Under the pieces are notes generated by a model. That model did not search any database. It saw only the letters and a list, made by a program, of their open reading frames with translations, and was not told where the DNA came from. A stretch of DNA of 10,899 nt from Planctomycetaceae bacterium (lineage in GTDB: Bacteria > Planctomycetota > Planctomycetia > Pirellulales > Thermoguttaceae), in assembly GCA_015062085.1 (NCBI GenBank), contig SUVI01000136.1:1-10899 (forward strand). The letters run 5' to 3'. Positions 7,392-10,899 of this stretch are shown here, in pieces. Every line of letters starts with the position of its first letter. Position 1 is the stretch's first letter. Made by a program: the position numbers and the translations under genes.

Positions 7392-7410
7392 TTTGCGCAT
7401 TTTACGCAAA
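7392..7410. promoter_or_regulatory. Inverted repeat in the leader of the 655-residue protein gene
   Basis: TTTGCG (7392-7397) and CGCAAA (7405-7410) form a dyad with a 7-base spacer. Given the promoter at 7431-7459, it falls about 15-35 bases downstream of the expected transcript start. It could be a repressor operator or a weak leader hairpin. No known regulator is recognised. Confidence 0.4.
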
Positions 7411-7430
7411 GCACAAACCTTTCCAAATAT

Positions 7431-7459
7431 ATTTTACCATACATTTTTCATAAAGGCAA
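7431..7459 (-). promoter_or_regulatory. Sigma70-like promoter for the 655-residue protein gene
   Basis: On the - strand, TTGCCT (7459-7454, 4 of 6 to consensus) is separated by 17 bases from TAAAAT (7436-7431, 5 of 6). The -10 hexamer is the same as in the FNT cluster promoter. The start would fall near 7424, giving a leader of about 65-75 bases that contains the TTTGCG/CGCAAA dyad. Confidence 0.55.
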
Positions 7460-7750
7460 GTACCTTTCTGAAAATTTTTGAAAAAAATCAAGTTCCCCTT
7501 CCGCTCCTGTACTCAAACAGTGCCCGCACATCTTTCGAACGCGGATTTTTCTGAAGGCAGCCCTCTCTTTCGTCTGGACAGAGTGACATCCTGTTTTTTC
7601 GGAAAAAAAAATGAAAAACTTTAAATTTCGAAAAGTCCCCCGACCTCTCCCGAAAATGTACTGCGGGCTCCGATCCGGACACAAAAAAAGACGAACTTCC
7701 CGCAGGAGATCCGCCCTCTTTTGAAAAGCATCCGTTTCACTTTCGCTCAC
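7448..7750 (-). CDS. Possible small gene after lspA (doubtful)
   Basis: A 100-codon frame begins with GTG at 7750, two bases after the lspA stop (7753-7755). AAAGGA six bases upstream, inside the end of lspA, would allow coupled translation. The product is basic and Phe/Arg-rich, with a Cys-x2-Cys pair near residues 75-78 (MCGHCL), no signal peptide and no recognised family. Against it: the frame covers most of a low-complexity spacer, its C-terminal codons overlap the promoter of the next gene, and its phenylalanines largely come from A/T runs. The interval 7360-7752 may simply be non-coding; apart from this frame, the promoter and the leader dyad, I see nothing else in it. Confidence 0.22.
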   Translation of the reverse strand: MSESETDAFQKRADLLREVRLFLCPDRSPQYIFGRGRGTFRNLKFFIFFSEKTGCHSVQTKERAAFRKIRVRKMCGHCLSTGAEGELDFFQKFSERYLPL

Positions 7751-7752
7751 AG

Positions 7753-8373
7753 TCAGTCCTTTGAATTTGCCTCCAGCGTCCCGGCCTCATCTTCATGCAC
7801 ATTTCTTACATTTTTCACACTCTTCCCCTCCTCCGGCATCAGCATAAAGGCAGTCATCCCTAAAATCGAAGCCGCAACGAGATACGTATCCGCCAGATTA
7901 AAATTCGGCCAATGGTAGGATCCAAGCATCACCAGGATCCAATCCCGAACTGCGTAGACTGGCTCTCCAGGAAGGTGCGGCGGATAAAATTCCCCCCACA
8001 CCAAATGATGCATTCCGAGCCGATCATAAAGATTTCCAAGAACGCCAGCCGCTGCAAATCCAAGGACGATGACCCAAAACCGGCTTTTCGCCAACCCGCT
8101 CCGGAAAAGGATCCAGATGATAAACGAAAGCGCAATAAAAGAACTAACAGCAAAGAGGGACACGAACCCCTGCCCCATTCCAAAAAGCGCTCCCTCATTC
8201 AGGCTGGTCTGGATCCCAAAAACATCCTGAATGAGCCAATACTCCGGTTTTTCTCCAGGCATTCCAAGAAAACGAAATGACCAAGATTTCGTCGCCAGAT
8301 CCAGCCAAAGTGCGGGCCCTGCGATCAAAAAAAATAAAAATACACGCCGAAGCAGGATAGAATTCTGTTTCAT
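7753..8373 (-). CDS. lspA: Lipoprotein signal peptidase (signal peptidase II)
   Basis: This 206-residue membrane protease cleaves signal peptides of prolipoproteins after lipidation of the Cys. Conserved boxes appear in order: LDLATKSW (residues 24-31), SLNEGALFGMG (57-67), GNLYDRLG (113-120), VRDWI (142-146) and WPNFNLADT (155-163). By alignment with known LspA, the catalytic aspartates are Asp144 and Asp162, 18 residues apart as expected. Four hydrophobic helices are visible. Between the DR motif and the first catalytic Asp there are about 27 residues instead of about 9 in E. coli, a Pro/His/Tyr-rich insert (GEFYPPHLPGEPVY region). A charged tail of about 25 residues follows the last helix. 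ATG 8373 lacks a strong ribosome site; GGA lies about 5 bases before it. It lies 161 bases downstream of the DksA-type gene on the same strand and probably shares its promoter. It would process lipoproteins such as the TPR protein encoded in this window. Confidence 0.95.
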   Translation of the reverse strand: MKQNSILLRRVFLFFLIAGPALWLDLATKSWSFRFLGMPGEKPEYWLIQDVFGIQTSLNEGALFGMGQGFVSLFAVSSFIALSFIIWILFRSGLAKSRFWVIVLGFAAAGVLGNLYDRLGMHHLVWGEFYPPHLPGEPVYAVRDWILVMLGSYHWPNFNLADTYLVAASILGMTAFMLMPEEGKSVKNVRNVHEDEAGTLEANSKD

Positions 8374-8413
8374 TAGGATCCAAAAACCTTGAATGCCAAT
8401 TAAGGAAAGGAAC

Positions 8414-8450
8414 GTTCACAGCATCTGCATACGACACTTTCTGTGTGAAC
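8414..8450. repeat. Inverted repeat between the DksA-type gene and lspA
   Basis: GTTCACA (8414-8420) and TGTGAAC (8444-8450) form a 7-bp dyad with a 23-base loop in the 161-base spacer. It lacks a T-run, so it is not an obvious terminator. It may be an mRNA processing or stability hairpin, or chance. Nothing else convincing was seen in 8374-8534. Confidence 0.35.
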
Positions 8451-8534
8451 CGTCCCGCAAAACCAAAACACGCCCGAGCCATTTAGGATCTTCCTGCAAC
8501 CGCCTTCATAACTCACTCTGCGGCTGCGGAAAAT

Positions 8535-8894
8535 TCAGAAAGACTCACTTTTTTCAGCACATTTCACGCACATCGAAGCATACGGAATGACTTTCAGCCT
8601 CATTTTAGGGATCCGGCCGCCGCAAACTTCACAGGTGCCGTAAGTACCATCTTCCAGACGCTGAAGCGCCTCGTCAATACTCTGAAGCGTTTCCTGACCG
8701 GACTGGACCAGCTGCAGAGTAAAATCCCGGTCAAAAGATTCCGAACTGGCGTCGGCCGGATGGTCCGGCATGGAAGAAAGTTCCGCACCGGTCGGATTCA
8801 GTGCGATCCCCGTCATATGGTTGACATCGCCGACCAGCCTGGCTCTAAGAGCAAGAAGGATCTTGCGAAATATTTCGTAATCTGTCGGACGCAT
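8535..8894 (-). CDS. DksA/TraR-type C4 zinc-finger transcription regulator
   Basis: This 119-residue cytosolic protein has a helical N-terminal part and a C-terminal C4 zinc finger: Cys88-x2-Cys91-x17-Cys109-x2-Cys112 (CEVCGGRIPKMRL, then MCVKC). The helix before the finger (DEALQRLEDGTYGTCEVCGG) is the family signature. Acidic residues around 44-57 (PDHPADASSESFDRD) fall where DksA proteins carry the coiled-coil tip, with a DHPAD-like pattern. Such proteins enter the RNA polymerase secondary channel and tune initiation, often with ppGpp; this member's targets are unknown. AAAGGAG six bases before the ATG fixes the start. It is transcribed from a near-consensus promoter whose -10 box lies in a perfect palindrome, so control by a dimeric repressor, perhaps autoregulation, is likely. 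A DksA-type gene just upstream of lspA recurs in several phyla. Confidence 0.92.
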   Translation of the reverse strand: MRPTDYEIFRKILLALRARLVGDVNHMTGIALNPTGAELSSMPDHPADASSESFDRDFTLQLVQSGQETLQSIDEALQRLEDGTYGTCEVCGGRIPKMRLKVIPYASMCVKCAEKSESF

Positions 8895-8900
8895 TTTACG

Positions 8901-8907
8901 CTCCTTT
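8901..8907 (-). promoter_or_regulatory. Strong ribosome binding site of the DksA-type gene
   Basis: AAAGGAG on the - strand ends six bases before the ATG at 8894. It is the best Shine-Dalgarno match in the window and decides the start. Confidence 0.8.
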
Positions 8908-8999
8908 TAAATTCAAGAGGTTTCTGAGACTCCCCCCGAATCTCTCATCTCGTGATCTGTGTGACGATCGAAATTTTTGCTGTACACGGATCGGAACAC

Positions 9000-9015
9000 T
9001 TTGAGTATACTCAAA
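9000..9015. promoter_or_regulatory. Perfect 16-bp palindromic operator candidate over the -10 box
   Basis: TTTGAGTATACTCAAA is a perfect inverted repeat centred between 9007 and 9008. It contains the TATACT -10 hexamer of the dksA-type promoter (9004-9009), so a dimeric protein bound here would block polymerase. It lies about 190-205 bases upstream of the divergent secreted-protein gene, so it could influence that gene only indirectly. Confidence 0.6.
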
Positions 9016-9032
9016 TTCCTTCCCAGTGTCAA
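9004..9032 (-). promoter_or_regulatory. Near-consensus sigma70 promoter of the dksA-type/lspA genes
   Basis: On the - strand, TTGACA (9032-9027) is a full match, followed by a 17-base spacer and TATACT (9009-9004), 5 of 6 to consensus. Transcription should start near 8997, leaving a leader of about 100 bases before the ATG at 8894. Confidence 0.8.
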
Positions 9033-9130
9033 GAGAAATGCCGTTCTTTTTCTGATTTTTCCTAGATTTTCAGACCGATCATCCTGCATCTTAAGAAAAA
9101 ACACATTCTCAGATCCCTTTTCTCACCCCC

Positions 9131-9170
9131 TACAATAAAATCGAGCTGAAACCCGGTTCGTATGGGTTTC
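9131..9170 (+). promoter_or_regulatory. Putative -10 box and leader hairpin of the secreted repeat protein gene
   Basis: TACAAT (9131-9136) is 5 of 6 to a -10 box, but no good -35 is present; TTCTCA at 9106-9111 would need a 19-base spacer. Just downstream, GAAACCC (9148-9154) and GGGTTTC (9164-9170) form a perfect 7-bp stem with a 9-base loop in the predicted leader, ending 35 bases before the ATG. It has no T-run. It could stabilise the mRNA or affect translation. Confidence 0.4.
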
Positions 9171-9205
9171 GTTTCATGGAAAAACTAAACCGAAATGAGG
9201 TCAAT

Positions 9206-10899
9206 ATGAAAAAGCAGGGAATCTCCATTTTCTCGCTGGCCTGTACCGCGGCCTGCCTGACTCCGCTGACGTGGGCTGAAGCCGCTGAAAATTCCGCCGA
9301 GAATTCATTAAATGCTGCCGAAAAACCAGCTTCCGCGGCTCATGAAGAGGAATCGCTCATCCAGAAAACGAAAGATGCTGTTCTGGATGCGGAACAGAAA
9401 CTCAAGGATGCCGCGATGAAAGCAAAAGAAAAGATCGAGAAAACTTTTTCGCTTGAAGACGACCCGGATGACGGCGAAAAAACAACAAAAGAGAACGATG
9501 GAAAATCGGAAGGCGAAGAGCCCGCTGAAGGAGCTGAAACTTCAGATTCGCATGGAATGTCTGACACTGTAATTAAAACTCCTCCGGCAAATGCCAACGA
9601 AACCGAAAAAGACTCTGACGCGGATGAAGACTCTGACGCGGATGAAGACTCTGACGCGGAAGAAGACTCCGACGCGGGTGAAGACTCCGACGCGGATGAA
9701 GACTCCGACGCGGATGAAGACTCCGACGCGGATGAAGACTCTGACGCGGATGAAGACTCTGACGCGGATGAAGACTCTGACGCGGATGAAGACTCCGACG
9801 CGGATGAAGACTCTGACGCGGATGAAGACTCCGACGCGGATGAAGACTCTGACGCGGATGAAGACTCTGAAGCGGATGAAGACTCTGACGCGGATGAAGA
9901 CTCTGACGCGGATGAAGACTCCGACGCGGATGAAGACTCTGACGCGGATGAAGACTCCGACGCTGAAGCGCAAAGCCCAGCAGCAGTTTCCGGAACTTGC
10001 CGCGAAAATGTAGTGTCGATCTTTCAGTTCCTCGAAACCGGCAGTCCCCGAACAGAAACGGCCTCGGATGCAGTACGGGCCGACGAAAAAGATGCCGAGC
10101 TGATGCGCGAGCACATGCAAAATTTCATGGCTCACGTGAACTACTGCCTCATCCGTAATCACGGCAAACTTGCCGACCGGGTACTCGCACCGATGCTTGA
10201 AGAGGGGCTGATGATCACGGAGATCGATGGACGTCCCGTCGTTGTCCTTCAGTGCCTTTGCCCGCACTCCTGTTTCTGGGGCAAAGACATTTCCCCAACG
10301 GCTCCGCTTCAGTGGGAAGAAATTGCGGCCAAACTCCTTCCGGATTTCTGTCTCGGAGCCTTCACGACACCTTTGCCGGAAACGCTCCGAACACACTATG
10401 GTCTGGAATCAAGTGAAGGACTCTGGGTCGAATACGTCGTACCCAATTCACCAGCCTGCCGTGCCGGGATCCATCGCGGTGATGTTCTTCTGGAAGCGGC
10501 CATCGACGTGCAGGAAGACGGAGAAAGGGTCAAAAAAACCTTCTTCCTCACACATCCGCTCCTCCTCATCGACCTAGTAAACCAGGCAAAGACCGAAAAC
10601 ATGGAGCTTCTTGTTCTCTGCGGCGGGAAAGAGCATCGGATCTCCCTCGCACCCATTCCCAAAGCGGAACTGATCGAACGTTCGCAGTGGGAAATGACGG
10701 ACTCCGAAACAGAGCAGGAAACGGATGAGAATGTGAACATAACCGAAGATGCTGCAGATCCAGCCAACGCTCCGGCTGACGCACAGACTCCGGCTGACAC
10801 ACAGACTCCGGCTGACGCACAGACTCCGGCTGACGCACAGACTCCGGCTGATGCACAGACTCCGGCTGACGCACAGACTCCGGCTGACGCACAGACTCC
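9206..10899 (+). CDS. Secreted PDZ-domain protein with two hexapeptide repeat tracts (3' end outside window)
   Basis: The frame is open from ATG 9206 (GAGG 5-6 bases upstream) to the right edge, 564 codons without stop. Residues 1-24 are a Sec signal peptide ([11 protein letters not shown], then TPLTWA before the cut). Residues about 50-82 form an amphipathic Lys/Ala/Glu helix ([20 protein letters not shown]). Residues 136-255 are about 20 copies of Asp-Ser-Asp-Ala-Asp-Glu, extremely acidic. Residues about 256-380 are a folded region with several Cys ([21 protein letters not shown]) that I do not recognise. Residues about 380-475 match a PDZ domain: a YGL/GLWVEYV strand pair, then [19 protein letters not shown], the typical SPA..AGL..GD motif. 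From residue 523 a Pro-Ala-Asp-Ala-Gln-Thr repeat runs off the edge. A substrate- or peptide-tethering role outside the cytoplasm is likely; no protease domain is visible in the part seen. Acidic tracts of this kind may bind Ca2+ or basic surfaces. It is divergent from the dksA-type gene. Confidence 0.85.
   Translation, partial: MKKQGISIFSLACTAACLTPLTWAEAAENSAENSLNAAEKPASAAHEEESLIQKTKDAVLDAEQKLKDAAMKAKEKIEKTFSLEDDPDDGEKTTKENDGKSEGEEPAEGAETSDSHGMSDTVIKTPPANANETEKDSDADEDSDADEDSDAEEDSDAGEDSDADEDSDADEDSDADEDSDADEDSDADEDSDADEDSDADEDSDADEDSDADEDSDADEDSEADEDSDADEDSDADEDSDADEDSDADEDSDAEAQSPAAVSGTCRENVVSIFQFLETGSPRTETASDAVRADEKDAELMREHMQNFMAHVNYCLIRNHGKLADRVLAPMLEEGLMITEIDGRPVVVLQCLCPHSCFWGKDISPTAPLQWEEIAAKLLPDFCLGAFTTPLPETLRTHYGLESSEGLWVEYVVPNSPACRAGIHRGDVLLEAAIDVQEDGERVKKTFFLTHPLLLIDLVNQAKTENMELLVLCGGKEHRISLAPIPKAELIERSQWEMTDSETEQETDENVNITEDAADPANAPADAQTPADTQTPADAQTPADAQTPADAQTPADAQTPADAQT
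9611..9970 (+). repeat. 18-bp minisatellite coding the acidic repeat Asp-Ser-Asp-Ala-Asp-Glu
   Basis: Twenty tandem units of 18 bases (GAC TCT/TCC GAC GCG GAT GAA) lie in frame in the PDZ protein gene. Units 3, 4 and 15 have single codon changes (GAT to GAA, GAT to GGT, GAC to GAA), and the last unit is degenerate (DSDAEA). Most variation is a silent T/C change in the Ser codon. The unit is six codons, so copy-number changes keep the frame. Confidence 0.97.
10772..10899 (+). repeat. 18-bp minisatellite coding Pro-Ala-Asp-Ala-Gln-Thr, continuing past the edge
   Basis: Seven units of CCG GCT GAC GCA CAG ACT are complete (10772-10897) and the array continues beyond the window. Unit 2 has ACA for GCA (Ala to Thr) and unit 5 has GAT for GAC (silent). 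The product is a Pro/Ala/Gln/Thr-rich tail typical of flexible linkers or stalks. The unit length equals that of the acidic tract upstream, though the sequences are unrelated. Confidence 0.95.

Noticed and set aside
8414..8450. Terminator between the dksA-type gene and lspA
   Set aside because: The 23-base loop and absence of a T-run on either strand do not fit an intrinsic terminator, so co-transcription of the pair is still favoured.
8195..8482. 95-codon - strand frame with GGAAGA before its ATG
   Set aside because: Most of it overlaps lspA in another frame; lspA has all catalytic motifs and the product here has none.
9148..9170. Riboswitch or attenuator in the leader of the secreted protein gene
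   Set aside because: There is only one short stem, with no conserved aptamer pattern and no T-run.
9611..9970. CRISPR-like periodic array
   Set aside because: The units are directly tandem without spacers and are in frame with a protein; this is a minisatellite.
9591..10013. 140-codon + strand frame with Lys-Thr-Leu-Thr-Arg-Met repeats
   Set aside because: It is an alternative frame of the same minisatellite with no ribosome site, and it ends where the repeat ends.
9542..10396. 284-codon - strand frame with Val-Phe-Ile-Arg-Val repeats
   Set aside because: It is an artefact of the 18-bp minisatellite, which keeps other frames open. The + strand frame has a signal peptide, a PDZ domain and a ribosome site.
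10566..10892. - strand frame with Arg-Gln-Pro-Glu-Ser-Val repeats
   Set aside because: It is antisense to the Pro-Ala-Asp-Ala-Gln-Thr array and the PDZ region; it is repeat-driven.

Overview
This 10.9 kb window looks like a bacterial chromosome segment of moderate G+C. The gene set (a transmembrane Hanks-type kinase tail, a TPR lipoprotein, a Tat-exported Cys-rich protein, a secreted PDZ protein, and a DksA-type regulator upstream of lspA) fits Planctomycetota or a related PVC-group lineage. That assignment is inferred from family resemblance only. No rRNA, tRNA, CRISPR array, transposase or phage gene was seen.

Left part (1-2408, + strand): the 3' end of a membrane Ser/Thr protein kinase gene enters from the left edge. 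It is closed by a Rho-independent terminator and followed by a TPR lipoprotein gene. This second gene ends at paired hairpins that appear to terminate both it and the convergent cluster to its right.

Middle-left (2420-5270, - strand): a likely three-gene cluster runs from a sigma70-like promoter at about 5243-5270. It encodes a formate/nitrite-family channel, an aldolase-like beta/alpha-barrel protein and a Tat-exported C_GCAxxG_C_C putative redox protein. This is the best candidate here for an undescribed functional unit: anion transport, a cytosolic barrel enzyme and an exported cysteine protein. Its substrate cannot be read from the sequence.

Middle-right (5392-9032, - strand): a 655-residue single-pass membrane or secreted protein of unknown function has its own promoter and an inverted repeat in the leader. 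To its right is a dksA-like/lspA pair. The pair has an excellent promoter (TTGACA-N17-TATACT) whose -10 box lies inside a perfect 16-bp palindrome.

Right end (9206-10899, + strand): a secreted protein gene, open to the window edge, is divergent from dksA. It carries a Sec signal peptide, an amphipathic helix, about 20 copies of a six-residue acidic repeat, a PDZ domain, and a second, unrelated six-residue repeat (P-A-D-A-Q-T) running off the edge. Both repeats are 18-nt minisatellites. They hold several alternative frames open and create long spurious reading frames on both strands.
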